This document shows, piece after piece, positions 17,040 to 24,540 of a DNA stretch of 25,665 nt. The DNA lies in IMG/VR virus record IMGVR_UViG_3300035698_000210, positions 1 through 25,665 of that record; one strand, written 5' to 3'. A program made the translations under genes and the position numbers. The notes under the pieces are model-generated. The model was not told the origin of the DNA. It saw only the letters and a list, made by a program, of their open reading frames with translations, and ran no database searches. The first letter of the stretch is position 1, and each line of letters starts with the position of its first letter. The DNA is from a virus.

Positions 17040-17070
17040 AAAAAAAGGGACAAGCTTCATACCTGCCCCT
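17040..17070 (-). terminator. Rho-independent terminator after the capsid gene cluster
   Basis: Minus strand: arm AGGGGCAGG (17070-17062), seven-base loop (17061-17055), arm CTTGTCCCT (17054-17046), then a T-run (17046-17040). All nine positions pair, two of them as G-T wobbles. It stands between the 137-aa decoration protein and the fibre cassette, so it separates abundant capsid products from less abundant ones. No promoter is visible between it and the next ATG at 17028. The 67-bp gap also has an A7/T7 palindrome at 17031-17046. Confidence 0.85.
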
Positions 17071-17095
17071 AGTTATTTTAATTTATATTAACTGA

Positions 17096-17509
17096 TTAGT
17101 CAGCTATATATCCTCTTACCATTAATACAAGTTTCCCTGAATCTATTTTATCATCAGCAACAGTTAAGATAACATCATCGCCACCAGCAGCAGTAACAAA
17201 ATTTCCAACTGCAGCATCAGCAGCAGCATCACTTACACGTGGTGCTCCAGCATCCCAAGTAGTACCTGAAGATATTGCAGTAGCAGCCTCAAAAGCTGTT
17301 AAAGCTCCTGTATACCCTATAGACATTGTAGCTGAATCATCAGCCCCATCTGTAAAAGTAGTAAGTACATGTATCCATGCTTGAGTAATCACAAAGTTCT
17401 CTGGAAGAGTACCTAATGTATGTGCCCCTATAGAACCACTTGTGTCTCCAGTAATATCATAAGTAAACTTATAAAGTACTTCATTCATAAATTGATTTGA
17501 TTGTCCCAT
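17096..17509 (-). CDS. Small decoration-type virion protein (137 aa)
   Basis: The body carries GSIGAHTLGTLPENFVITQA, then HVLTTFTDGADDSATMSIGY, ISSGTTWDAGAP, and a C-terminal ILTVADDKIDSGKLVLMVRG strand. This series is a recognisable small structural protein found in many environmental phages just after capsid genes, probably a capsid decoration or tail/neck protein. It is the last gene before the terminator and thus part of the capsid unit. Residues 85-110 are Ala-rich. Stop TAA. Confidence 0.65.
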   Translation of the reverse strand: MGQSNQFMNEVLYKFTYDITGDTSGSIGAHTLGTLPENFVITQAWIHVLTTFTDGADDSATMSIGYTGALTAFEAATAISSGTTWDAGAPRVSDAAADAAVGNFVTAAGGDDVILTVADDKIDSGKLVLMVRGYIAD

Positions 17510-17536
17510 TTTATTTTTCTTTTATATTATTAATAA

Positions 17537-18535
17537 TTATACTGAGATAGCACTAAATGCACCTGGTAAAGAAGCAATCCAAGGATTGATCTGAGCAAGT
17601 AAGTCAGTAGTTTGTCCAGCAGTATCAGGCATAGCAATCATTACCATTCCTTTTCCTGGTTTAGAACCTGAAACAGCATATGTCTTAGAAGGAATGAAAT
17701 ACTCTAAAGTAAGTACATCATAAGTTTCTGTTGACACTGCGCTACTAAATCCTGAAGCAGTTGGATGGAAAACTCTATTTACAGCTCCTTCAAATCCATT
17801 AGCAAACCATTCAATCTCAGAAATAAGTTCTGGAGTTCCTAGTCCTCTATCAGAGAAAGTTGGAGTAGTGTTAGTAGTTGTTCCAAATGCACTATTCAAT
17901 AGTACTGTAAACTTTACTTTATCATAAGCAAAATCTCCAATGTTACTGAAGTCATAGTCCAAAGCCTCTCCATCTAATTGGATTCCAAAATCAGAACCTG
18001 AATTTACAGAAGTTGCTAAGATACCTGGGTACTCATCAGCATTGATATCAATTACTAGAGCCGTTACAATCTCAGTCTGAGTAGCTGTAGAACCAGTAGT
18101 ATAAGTATATGTTCTTTTCAATAATTGTTCGCTAAAAAGCTCAACGTTATTATGATATACAAGAGTTAATTTATAAGTAGTAAAAGGTTGTGCATCTATT
18201 GATCCAGTAGTTAATACTGTATCATACCCAACAAATGATTGCTGTTCTACTGCAGCAGCATAGCTTTCGCCAGCAGCTTTAATTAGAGCATTGCCATCAA
18301 TTACTAAAGATGATTTCATGAAAGTAGTTGCACTAGTTCCTTGAACAATTCTTATTGATTTAGTGTCAGCGTAGGTATCACCTGGAGTTAGAACATTTCC
18401 ATCCTCATCCAATACTAGGATCTCCCCAGCTGCGATAAAAGTACCACTAGTAGCTGCATCCGTTATTTGAACACTTGCAGTTCTAGAAATATCAGTACCT
18501 ACTAACACGTTAAAGTTATTATCCGCTTTAAACAT
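17537..18535 (-). CDS. Beta-rich virion structural protein (332 aa)
   Basis: No signal or membrane segment. The sequence is Thr/Ala/Ser-rich with alternating beta-strand patterns throughout, starting FKADNNFNVLVGTDISR and ending in a helix (DLLAQINPWIASLPGAFSAI). Position between the decoration-like genes, downstream of the capsid promoter, and behind an A/T-rich trinucleotide leader suggests an abundant virion component. Some features (a VLTLEYFIPSK segment near residue 275, then GMVMIAMP) remind me of tube/sheath or auxiliary capsid proteins, but I cannot choose between these. A crAss-like podovirus would favour an auxiliary capsid or head-associated role. Confidence 0.55.
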   Translation of the reverse strand: MFKADNNFNVLVGTDISRTASVQITDAATSGTFIAAGEILVLDEDGNVLTPGDTYADTKSIRIVQGTSATTFMKSSLVIDGNALIKAAGESYAAAVEQQSFVGYDTVLTTGSIDAQPFTTYKLTLVYHNNVELFSEQLLKRTYTYTTGSTATQTEIVTALVIDINADEYPGILATSVNSGSDFGIQLDGEALDYDFSNIGDFAYDKVKFTVLLNSAFGTTTNTTPTFSDRGLGTPELISEIEWFANGFEGAVNRVFHPTASGFSSAVSTETYDVLTLEYFIPSKTYAVSGSKPGKGMVMIAMPDTAGQTTDLLAQINPWIASLPGAFSAISV

Positions 18536-18575
18536 TTTATTTGTATTTAATTGTTATTATTATTTATTATTATTC

Positions 18576-19190
18576 TTAAACTGCTACGCCTTTAATTAAT
18601 GCAAAGTTTATTAAAATTACATCTGAAGCAGAGCTAGTAGACATATTTGATATAGTTATATCAAAAGATCCTACACCAACATCTGTTACAAAAGCATTAT
18701 ATTCTCCAGAAGTTCCTCCTGATTGAATGCTTAACACTATTACATCTGTGATTGCTACATTTGTATTAGTTACTGTAAAAGTAGTTTCTGCTGCAGCTGC
18801 TAGTTCTTCTGCATGAGTAGTTATAGTACCAGTTACTTTACTTAAAGTTACCCCAGTTTGTTTATTAGTAGCCTGAGTTACTATACCACCTGCTCCTGTA
18901 GCATAACCAATTCCAGAACTTGATCCTGAAGTTGTTATTTTTTTAGCAGTAGTAATATTATCTGTAGCTGCGAGCGTACCATCTTTTAATAGTACTTGTT
19001 CAATTGTGACACCTGCATTAGCAGTTAATTCTGTTATTGTGTCTCCTATCAAGTCTCCTTTAGTTATAGACATTGAATCTACCTTATCTATGATAGGATC
19101 AATATCTTGTTTACGAGCATAGTTATTATCATTAACTCCTGCTGTTAACTGAGTCTGTCTTGTAAGATTACTTATTTTTCTTAATCCCAT
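18576..19190 (-). CDS. Head decoration/fibre-type protein with 'GIGYATGAGG' domain (204 aa)
   Basis: Residues 1-75 include an N-terminal basic segment (MGLRKISNLTRQ) and a helical linker that could anchor it to the particle. Residues about 84-204 hold a widely distributed phage domain: TTAKKITTSG, GIGYATGAGGIVTQATNKQT, GVTLSKVTGTI, then AAAAETTFTVTNTNVAITDV and a C-terminal INFALIKGV strand. This domain appears in many phages near capsid or tail genes and is generally considered structural. Only two bases separate it from the upstream neck-like gene. Stop TAA. The precise place in the particle is unknown. Confidence 0.65.
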   Translation of the reverse strand: MGLRKISNLTRQTQLTAGVNDNNYARKQDIDPIIDKVDSMSITKGDLIGDTITELTANAGVTIEQVLLKDGTLAATDNITTAKKITTSGSSSGIGYATGAGGIVTQATNKQTGVTLSKVTGTITTHAEELAAAAETTFTVTNTNVAITDVIVLSIQSGGTSGEYNAFVTDVGVGSFDITISNMSTSSASDVILINFALIKGVAV

Positions 19191-19192
19191 TT

Positions 19193-19909
19193 TTATTCTA
19201 TGTTATTTAATTCCTGTTTAGCTGTATTGTATCCAACTGATTCTATGTTCCATAAAGTATCTTTAACAGCAACTGCTATTATTTCTCTATGAAGATGTTC
19301 TGACATCTCACAATCTACATCGGTTACTGGAGTTTCATACTGAGTCCCATATCTTATAACTACTGGCTCTTTGATATATCTAAGGTAGTAATTAGTAACT
19401 GTTATTCCAGTGGTTGTAATTAATTCAAACACTTCAGTACTACTAACCTTACCAAATCCTAATCTAATAACTGTATTTTTATCAGGTTTATTGAATGGGT
19501 CTTTTTTTGTATTGTTGTATCTATCATGTGTAGTAGGTACTACTTCTGCTCTTATAGTAGCAGTAGCACTATTACAGTCTGTATAAGATACAGTTGCTTC
19601 TTCTTCCATAGCAAACATATAGTCTGGAGGGAGATCCACAAATACTCCATTAGGCTTATTACTTCCATTGTTAGTGAATACTGCCACAGTATAATTGGTG
19701 AATAAGTTTTTCAAATCATCAAGTCTCTTTTGAGTCTCTTCAAGCCCTGGACTTCTAGAACCTTTAGGATAAGCTCTTGTTTTAATAAGCTTCTCTTGAG
19801 CGATGTTTAAAATATCATCAATTTCCTCTGGTAAAAAATTAGGGTTGGACAAGGAATCAACCTTATCCATTCCCAACTTAAACTCACTATGCATGGTAGC
19901 AACAGTCAT
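19193..19909 (-). CDS. Neck / head-tail connector-like protein (238 aa)
   Basis: A helical N-terminus (MHSEFKLGMDKVDSL, then FLPEEIDDILNIAQEKLI) is followed by a beta core with PPDYMFAMEE near residue 95, and a C-terminal helix (LHREIIAVAVKDTLWNIES) after an EPVVIRYGT segment. This order (helix, beta core with 'LPxDY', 'YLRYIKEP', closing helix) is common to head-completion/neck proteins of Bacteroidota phages and fits its place after the capsid gene. No enzymatic motif. Its leader is a TTTA repeat that also contains the upstream stop codon. Confidence 0.6.
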   Translation of the reverse strand: MTVATMHSEFKLGMDKVDSLSNPNFLPEEIDDILNIAQEKLIKTRAYPKGSRSPGLEETQKRLDDLKNLFTNYTVAVFTNNGSNKPNGVFVDLPPDYMFAMEEEATVSYTDCNSATATIRAEVVPTTHDRYNNTKKDPFNKPDKNTVIRLGFGKVSSTEVFELITTTGITVTNYYLRYIKEPVVIRYGTQYETPVTDVDCEMSEHLHREIIAVAVKDTLWNIESVGYNTAKQELNNIE

Positions 19910-19914
19910 TGTTA

Positions 19915-19930
19915 TTTATTTATTTATTTA
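19915..19930 (-). repeat. Tetranucleotide repeat (AAAT on the minus strand) serving as spacer/leader
   Basis: Four TTTA units on the plus strand, i.e. AAAT-type units ahead of the 238-aa gene's ATG. The TAA stop of the 274-aa gene (19922-19920) lies inside the repeat. The same repeat occurs before the capsid gene. Confidence 0.8.
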
Positions 19931-20744
19931 TTTCTAATCTGTTTTTCAATGAGAAAACTATTTCCTGATTGGCAGAATCTTTCAAGTACTTTATAGTTTC
20001 ATCTATAGAGAATCCCATAAGGTCTCCTCCAGGTTGAAGTAAGTACTTAGATCCTAGCTTCTTCACTAGTCTACTCTCTATACATTTACCTAGAAACAAT
20101 TTAGCTTCATAAGAACTATCCTCAATTATATCTAAGAACGCCTGTGGGTTATCTTTAATTATAGTTGCAATTTCATCCTCTATGACATCAACATTAGAAT
20201 CGCCTAAAGCTTTACCATATACAGTTAAGAAGTTAGTCATGCCTTCTAGTTCCATATTGTAAAACAATTTATTAGCTTGTTTTCTTATTTTGTTAACAAC
20301 ATTATTAGCTTTTGCTTCTTGAGCAATTGAAGTTAAGACATATTCAGCATGTGGTGAATCAGCTTTTTCTGCTTCAGAGTTTGCTACTTTACTATGTTCT
20401 AAAAGAACTTTGTAAATTAACTCATCTGAGGGAACACTGAGATCAAGAATTCTACCTTCCTTAGGTATCTTCACTTTAAAACCTCCCCAGTATTCAACAT
20501 TATACCTGGACAAGGTGCCTGCTGCTAGTCTCAATTTCTTTTCAAAATAGGCTTCATCTGTTTCAGTAAGTCCAGTAACATGTAATCCATTACTTAAATG
20601 TACCTCTGCAGTTATTCCAACAAAACAATTAGAATACCTGAGTTCCCCGTCATGCCCTTCTGGTAACCATCCATTTCTTCTGAATTGCTTCAGGGTTACC
20701 TTTCCTTTCTTCTCCACTTTCTCTTTTATTAGATCTTCCATCAT
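19920..20744 (-). CDS. Conserved virion-module protein downstream of the capsid gene (274 aa)
   Basis: A mixed charged protein with no membrane segments. It opens with basic helix and TLKQFRRNGWLPEGHDG, has a beta segment to about residue 115, then a long helical region with a DNPQAFLDIIEDSSYEAKLF block near residue 215, and ends with YLLQPGGDLMGFSIDETIKY. The C-terminal pattern ('G.SIDETIKYLKDSANQEI') is reminiscent of a conserved protein that follows the capsid gene in Bacteroidota phages; I do not know its function. Start: two ATGs in tandem; either could serve. Stop TAA in the AAAT repeat. Confidence 0.6.
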   Translation of the reverse strand: MMEDLIKEKVEKKGKVTLKQFRRNGWLPEGHDGELRYSNCFVGITAEVHLSNGLHVTGLTETDEAYFEKKLRLAAGTLSRYNVEYWGGFKVKIPKEGRILDLSVPSDELIYKVLLEHSKVANSEAEKADSPHAEYVLTSIAQEAKANNVVNKIRKQANKLFYNMELEGMTNFLTVYGKALGDSNVDVIEDEIATIIKDNPQAFLDIIEDSSYEAKLFLGKCIESRLVKKLGSKYLLQPGGDLMGFSIDETIKYLKDSANQEIVFSLKNRLEINK

Positions 20745-20758
20745 CTTTTTATTTTATA

Positions 20759-21775
20759 TTAATATATAGCTGAGAAAATTAATTCAGCACAAGACATTGG
20801 GTTTTCAATTACAATAGACTGAGTACACTGACAGTGTAGTTCATATCCATCTACAGCAGAAGCTGATCCAGTTGAGAATGACATATTAGGCCCTAGTGGT
20901 GAAGTAGATCCAGCAATGTGCCACATCAATTCTTTTCTCCCTTTAGGATATACTTTTCTAATATTAGATTTCCCTTTGTGTGTACCAAAGTTTAATATAG
21001 TATATCTATAAGATTCTACAGGACCTCCATCAGGATGTTCTAATCTGTTAGTTACTACATTATCATACTCAGGTAAATGTACTAAAGTAAATTTAACTCC
21101 TTGAGGACCCATGTACTCTCTGTACTGTCCTTGGAATCCTAAATTCTGACCTGAACCTGAAATTCTTTTAGAATCAAGTGGTTGGAATCTAGCAGAGTGA
21201 TTTTCTAAAGCTCTATGGAACTGAATAAATCCTCTTTCACCAGTTAAAGCCACAAAGTGTCTTTGATCTTCTGGTAAGATGTTTATAGATAAGTTAAACA
21301 ATACATCCTCTAACCAATCAATAGTGAAATTAGTATAGTAAAACTTATATGCTGGAGAGATTTGCTGACGCATACCTGCACCTTCTATAATAGGGAATCC
21401 TGATTCACCTTTCATAGTATAAGAGCCATTACTGTTTTTGTTAGATTCTGAATAGATTAAACTTCTATTCTTTTCCTTGTACCACTGACACATGAATTCC
21501 CATTCAGCATACTGAGTCCAGATCTTAGTAGTCTTAGAAGACTTAGGATCTAACATCTCAATAACCAATGGTCTATTGTGCATGTTTCCAGGAATTGTAT
21601 AAGTTTTTCTCAATGTAGAGAAAGCATTACGCATCTTAAAAGAAGAAGTAAAGCTAGTTTCACCTGCTGTTCTAGAAAGAGTTCTTTCTTGAGGAGAGTA
21701 ATCTTTACTTAATTTTCTATTAGCTGTTAATAATGCTACAGGAATAAACGCTGTAGGATCACTTCCACCCATCAT
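20759..21775 (-). CDS. Major capsid protein, C-terminal part (338 codons after the in-frame TAG)
   Basis: This is the larger part of a crAss-type HK97-fold major capsid protein: DPTAFIPVALLTANRKLSKD, TSFTSSFKMRNAFSTLRK, TIPGNM, a TQYAEWEFMCQWYKEKNRSL helix (the E-loop/spine region of this family), GAGMRQQISPAYKFYYTNFT, then TGERGFIQFHRALE and the C-terminal segments. The first ATG pair at 21775 is almost certainly internal sequence: codons VYEVA and the upstream 140-codon part are in the same frame, separated only by TAG. Full length would be 484 residues, the usual size for this family. A GAGG five bases before the ATG could allow restart, but Bacteroidota rely little on such sites. Stop TAA. 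Confidence 0.85.
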   Translation of the reverse strand: MMGGSDPTAFIPVALLTANRKLSKDYSPQERTLSRTAGETSFTSSFKMRNAFSTLRKTYTIPGNMHNRPLVIEMLDPKSSKTTKIWTQYAEWEFMCQWYKEKNRSLIYSESNKNSNGSYTMKGESGFPIIEGAGMRQQISPAYKFYYTNFTIDWLEDVLFNLSINILPEDQRHFVALTGERGFIQFHRALENHSARFQPLDSKRISGSGQNLGFQGQYREYMGPQGVKFTLVHLPEYDNVVTNRLEHPDGGPVESYRYTILNFGTHKGKSNIRKVYPKGRKELMWHIAGSTSPLGPNMSFSTGSASAVDGYELHCQCTQSIVIENPMSCAELIFSAIY

Positions 21776-21790
21776 TGCTACCTCATATAC

Positions 21791-21793
21791 CTA
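21791..21793 (-). other. In-frame TAG codon interrupting the major capsid gene (whole gene 20759-22213)
   Basis: Reading on the minus strand: PSGTN, TAG, VYEVAMMGGSDPTAF, with no change of frame. The 140-codon and 338-codon parts together give the expected full capsid protein. TAG would have to be read as an amino acid (Gln in the known crAss-like code; Trp or Tyr by single-base change are also possible) for a complete product. Confidence 0.9.
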
Positions 21794-22213
21794 GTTTGTT
21801 CCACTTGGATAAGGTTCTGCCATTACACGTACTGCATATTTTCTATCATCAAAGACAAGCTTGTCTGTATAAGCAAAATATTTTTCAGGCATTGTAATTC
21901 TGAAAGGTGTGTTATTAACACCTGGTCTAGTTGTATCTGGAGCAGTATAAGAAATGATTGAAATTGCTTTCTCATCATCACCTTTTAAGTTCCATTCATA
22001 GTCTGCGTCTGAAGGAGTTTCCTCATCACTTCCAAACATTGACAATAGTGTATCCATTCCTGTATAGGAATACATTCCAAACACTCTTGACATTATGTTA
22101 GATAGTAAAGTTGGTTGCTCGCTAAATACAGCACCTAGATGGTTCTCAGTAGTTAGTCCTGACCAGCTCTTTTGTTCATATACTTGTAAAGTATTTATAG
22201 TCTGTTTAGCCAT
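21791..22213 (-). CDS. Major capsid protein, N-terminal part (140 codons before the in-frame TAG)
   Basis: N-terminal arm and start of the capsid fold: QTINTLQVYEQKSW, then LLSNIMSRVFGMYSYTGMDT, an acidic GSDEETPSDADYEW loop, and a beta segment ending FDDRKYAVRVMAEPYPSGTN. A 140-residue protein with this content would lack the core of the fold and could not make a shell on its own. The continuation, in the same frame after TAG, supplies it. The ATG is preceded by a TTTA/AAAT repeat leader 15 bases after the scaffold stop. The gene sits second in the capsid unit, behind the scaffold-like gene. Confidence 0.82.
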   Translation of the reverse strand: MAKQTINTLQVYEQKSWSGLTTENHLGAVFSEQPTLLSNIMSRVFGMYSYTGMDTLLSMFGSDEETPSDADYEWNLKGDDEKAISIISYTAPDTTRPGVNNTPFRITMPEKYFAYTDKLVFDDRKYAVRVMAEPYPSGTN

Positions 22214-22214
22214 T

Positions 22215-22234
22215 TTTATTTATTTATTTATTTA
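22215..22234 (-). repeat. Five-unit TTTA (AAAT) repeat before the capsid gene
   Basis: Plus-strand TTTA repeated five times. It holds the TAA stop of the scaffold-like gene (22230-22228) and forms the A-rich leader of the capsid gene. It resembles the repeat at 19915-19930. Confidence 0.82.
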
Positions 22235-23373
22235 AAGTTTATTGCGTTTTTCATTATATTTAAGTCTAAATCTTTCATTGATCCTCTAGAGTTAGTGGTT
22301 CTCTTACCATTACCTTTAGATTTATTCTTTAAGCTTTTTAAAGCTTTAGTTTCTGCAACCTCTGACAGTTTAGACCAGTCAATCTTATTATCCTTTGTTT
22401 TTAGTACGGTAGCCATATAAGCTACAACTAAATCAAAATCAGGATTAGCTTCTCTAAACTTCATGACATCATTCTTGCCATTCTTGTCTACTTTAGTTAT
22501 TCCTGTAAATAATTTCTTTCTTTGAACATCAGTCATAGCAATACCAGGAATAATCTCTTCCTTCTTATCTATATCTGCTTTAAGTCCAGTATACCAATTA
22601 TCATACTTTTCTTTCTGTTCTACTTGTGCCCTCTTCTGAATCTCTATTAAGTTAAAGGCTTCATTCTTTTGATGAGCAACTAATTTCTTTTTTGATCTGA
22701 TTGCCTGCTTCTCTAGTAAGCCAGTATCCTCATAGTCCATAAGAGCTTCATCAATTTCATCTCTGGATTCACCAGAAAGATGTAATGCTTCTCTTATTAA
22801 ACTTTTCTGTAAAGAGATGTTATCATCTAAATCCTCATCAGTAATAGAAGCATATTGAGTAATTCCTTTCTCTGCCTTAGCAAGATCCACTAAACTCACA
22901 CCTTCATCATACTTTTCAATTAAGAATTTCAATTCATCTGGTAAAGACTCTTTATAGTCACTAATACCATCTTCAACTCCTTTATCAATTTTACTAGCAG
23001 CCTTTCCTGCAAACCACTCCATGTCCTTTACATCATCACTATCTAGTTCATCATCTTCTAACTCTATAATACCTGCATCACTAAATGCTTGCCATAAGTC
23101 AGTATTTTCATTTGTAGGAGTTCCTGATGCATTATCATCAGCTTCATCTCCTTTTAACCCTATACCTGTGAACTCTGTTTTAAATCCAACTGGCTCATCA
23201 CCATTTTCATCATCATCATCATCATCAGGGTCATTAATTTCTTTTTTATCGTCTATAATAGGAATAATATCATCTGCACCATTCCTAACATCAAATGGGG
23301 AACCAGTTCCTCCAGTTGAAAGTAAGTCTAAATCAAGCCCCTCTAATGGATTTTCCATATCTATTTCTGCCAT
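22228..23373 (-). CDS. Acidic scaffold-like capsid assembly protein (381 aa)
   Basis: Located directly before the major capsid gene. The N-terminal third is strongly acidic and probably disordered, with a run of six Asp near residue 50, then EDDELDSDDVKDMEWF near residue 100. Residues about 115-300 are helical and charged (KFLIEKYDEGVSLVDLAKAE; many Lys/Glu). The C-terminus is basic (LKSLKNKSKGNGKRT). Acidic helical proteins with a basic tail in this position are typical of capsid scaffolds; there is no protease motif. No close family is recognised beyond this. Promoter 23394-23425 lies just upstream with a leader of about 17 bases. Stop TAA. Confidence 0.65.
   Translation of the reverse strand: MAEIDMENPLEGLDLDLLSTGGTGSPFDVRNGADDIIPIIDDKKEINDPDDDDDDENGDEPVGFKTEFTGIGLKGDEADDNASGTPTNENTDLWQAFSDAGIIELEDDELDSDDVKDMEWFAGKAASKIDKGVEDGISDYKESLPDELKFLIEKYDEGVSLVDLAKAEKGITQYASITDEDLDDNISLQKSLIREALHLSGESRDEIDEALMDYEDTGLLEKQAIRSKKKLVAHQKNEAFNLIEIQKRAQVEQKEKYDNWYTGLKADIDKKEEIIPGIAMTDVQRKKLFTGITKVDKNGKNDVMKFREANPDFDLVVAYMATVLKTKDNKIDWSKLSEVAETKALKSLKNKSKGNGKRTTNSRGSMKDLDLNIMKNAINFK
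23208..23225 (-). repeat. Trinucleotide repeat (CAT)6 coding for an Asp-rich run
   Basis: Six CAT units on the plus strand, read on the minus strand as GAT/Asp codons in the acidic N-terminus of the scaffold-like protein. Such a run can vary in length by slippage. Confidence 0.75.
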
Positions 23374-23393
23374 GTCTACTTTTTATTAAGTTA

Positions 23394-23425
23394 CAAATAT
23401 ATATCAAATTTTAATAGTATACAAG
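23394..23425 (-). promoter_or_regulatory. Bacteroidota-type promoter for the scaffold/capsid unit
   Basis: Minus strand: CTTG (23425-23422), 20 bases, TATATTTG (23401-23394). The -7 box matches TAnnTTTG; the -33 box matches the TTG core. Transcription would start near 23390, about 17 bases before the ATG at 23373. It lies in the 101-bp gap after the holin gene. Confidence 0.75.
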
Positions 23426-23448
23426 TAAAATCTACACTATATATATCT

Positions 23449-23467
23449 TTATAATAAATGATTATAA
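23449..23467. repeat. All-A/T inverted repeat between holin gene and capsid promoter
   Basis: TTATAAT (23449-23455), five-base loop, ATTATAA (23461-23467). It lies 8 bases after the holin stop and 24 bases upstream of the -33 box. It has no adjacent T-run, so it is a weak terminator at best; an operator is possible. A/T-rich surroundings make chance occurrence likely. Confidence 0.35.
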
Positions 23468-23474
23468 CCTTACT

Positions 23475-23885
23475 TTATAATTCATCTTTTCTCTTTCTCA
23501 TGAAATCCTTAAATTTATCTAATAAGTTAAATCCAAATATATCATTAGCATTCTCAATTATACTAAGCCACTCTACTGCAGCAATCATACCAGTTGCTCC
23601 TTTAATAAAAGGTACTTCTGGAAATAGGGATTCTGCACCTGCGCCAGCTATTAATATTAAAGGATATAAAAGAAGCTTTGGTAATAATCCATTAGATAAC
23701 TTTTTACTAGATGTTTTCTCATTCCTCTTATTAGCTGCCCACATGCCTGTTAGTGTGTCAATAGTTATCAATAGTCCAATAAACACTAAAGACTCCCCTA
23801 AAGGGATTAAAATAGCCATCAGTACAGCTGCAACATAGTCAAGTTTCTCAATAATAAATCTAGTCATCTTATTTAGTTTGTTCAA
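23475..23885 (-). CDS. Phage holin, Phage_holin_4 type (136 aa)
   Basis: Residues about 18-50 contain two hydrophobic segments (VAAVLMAILIPLGE, then SLVFIGLLITIDTLTGMWAA) with the conserved D-x-x-T-G of this holin family at Asp43-Gly47. A third hydrophobic segment covers residues about 68-86 (LLPKLLLYPLILIAGAGAE). The C-terminus is charged and ends in a basic tail (FMRKRKDEL). Together with the overlapping amidase gene (17-base overlap) it makes a lysis pair: the holin forms membrane lesions that let the endolysin reach the wall. Stop TAA. Confidence 0.85.
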   Translation of the reverse strand: MNKLNKMTRFIIEKLDYVAAVLMAILIPLGESLVFIGLLITIDTLTGMWAANKRNEKTSSKKLSNGLLPKLLLYPLILIAGAGAESLFPEVPFIKGATGMIAAVEWLSIIENANDIFGFNLLDKFKDFMRKRKDEL

Positions 23886-24537
23886 TTAATAATATTGCAT
23901 TAAAGTGTGCCTTAGCTATCTTTTCCTTGAAGCAATCTGTTGTTAGTTTTTTAAAGTCCTTATAACTGTCATAGAAAAAGTTTTCTGTTAACACTGCTGG
24001 CATAGTTGTATACTTTAGTACATAAAAGTCAGCTTCCTTATCCCAGTCACCATCTCTTAGATCTTTTCTAAATACTTCCCCTTTAAATTCTTTATGTAGT
24101 TCTTTGCTTATAATGTCTCCATAGATGTCTGCTGAAGTATATCCTTTAGATGTGTAAACTTCATTACCAGTTCCTCTACCAGCATTAGAGTGTATAGAAA
24201 TGAATATACAAGGCTTCTGTTGCTCTGAAGCAATTAAATTGGCTTGGTATACTCTTAGGTCTAGGGATATGTCCTTATATGTATCTGCTACAAAAGAATG
24301 TTGTATTCCTTCTTCCATTAACATATTAGACAAGTGTTCTCTAATTCTCCTATTAGAAACTCCTTCATAGAATTTCTCATCAGAGTTAGTCTCTAACCAA
24401 GCCACTCCTTTAGAAGAAGGTAATAGTTTACCATTTTTAAAGTATGATCTTTTCCACCACTTAGTTGAGGTAGTGTACCTTCCTTTATCATCTAGTCCAC
24501 CATGACCAGCATCTATTATATAATGAAACTTTTGCAT
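23869..24537 (-). CDS. N-acetylmuramoyl-L-alanine amidase (Amidase_3) endolysin (222 aa)
   Basis: Zn-dependent amidase cleaving the bond between MurNAc and the peptide stem. Zinc ligands and catalytic residues are all present: His12 in DAGHGG, Glu58 in FYEGVSNRR, His116 in SIHSNA, and the catalytic Glu185 in VLTENFF. A short insertion (residues 20-50) follows the first motif. No signal peptide and no extra cell-wall-binding domain are seen, so export depends on the holin. The start ATG lies three bases after the stop of the 129-aa gene. A complete single-domain enzyme of usual length. Confidence 0.92.
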   Translation of the reverse strand: MQKFHYIIDAGHGGLDDKGRYTTSTKWWKRSYFKNGKLLPSSKGVAWLETNSDEKFYEGVSNRRIREHLSNMLMEEGIQHSFVADTYKDISLDLRVYQANLIASEQQKPCIFISIHSNAGRGTGNEVYTSKGYTSADIYGDIISKELHKEFKGEVFRKDLRDGDWDKEADFYVLKYTTMPAVLTENFFYDSYKDFKKLTTDCFKEKIAKAHFNAILLIEQTK

Positions 24538-24540
24538 TAC

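Noticed and set aside
21775-21793. Two separate genes made by restart at the ATG pair with upstream GAGG
   Set aside because: GAGG is part of codons for Tyr-Glu-Val that fit the capsid protein; Bacteroidota make little use of Shine-Dalgarno sites, and half proteins would not form a shell. Kept only as an alternative in the capsid finding.
23449-23467. A/T inverted repeat as a terminator for the lysis genes
   Set aside because: No G-C pairs and no T-run after it; such palindromes arise easily in this A/T-rich gap. Listed only as a low-confidence repeat.
23021-23838. Plus-strand open frames in the scaffold/holin area (Ser-rich and hydrophobic)
   Set aside because: The Ser runs are antisense of Asp/Glu codons and the rest is antisense of the holin; no family resemblance.
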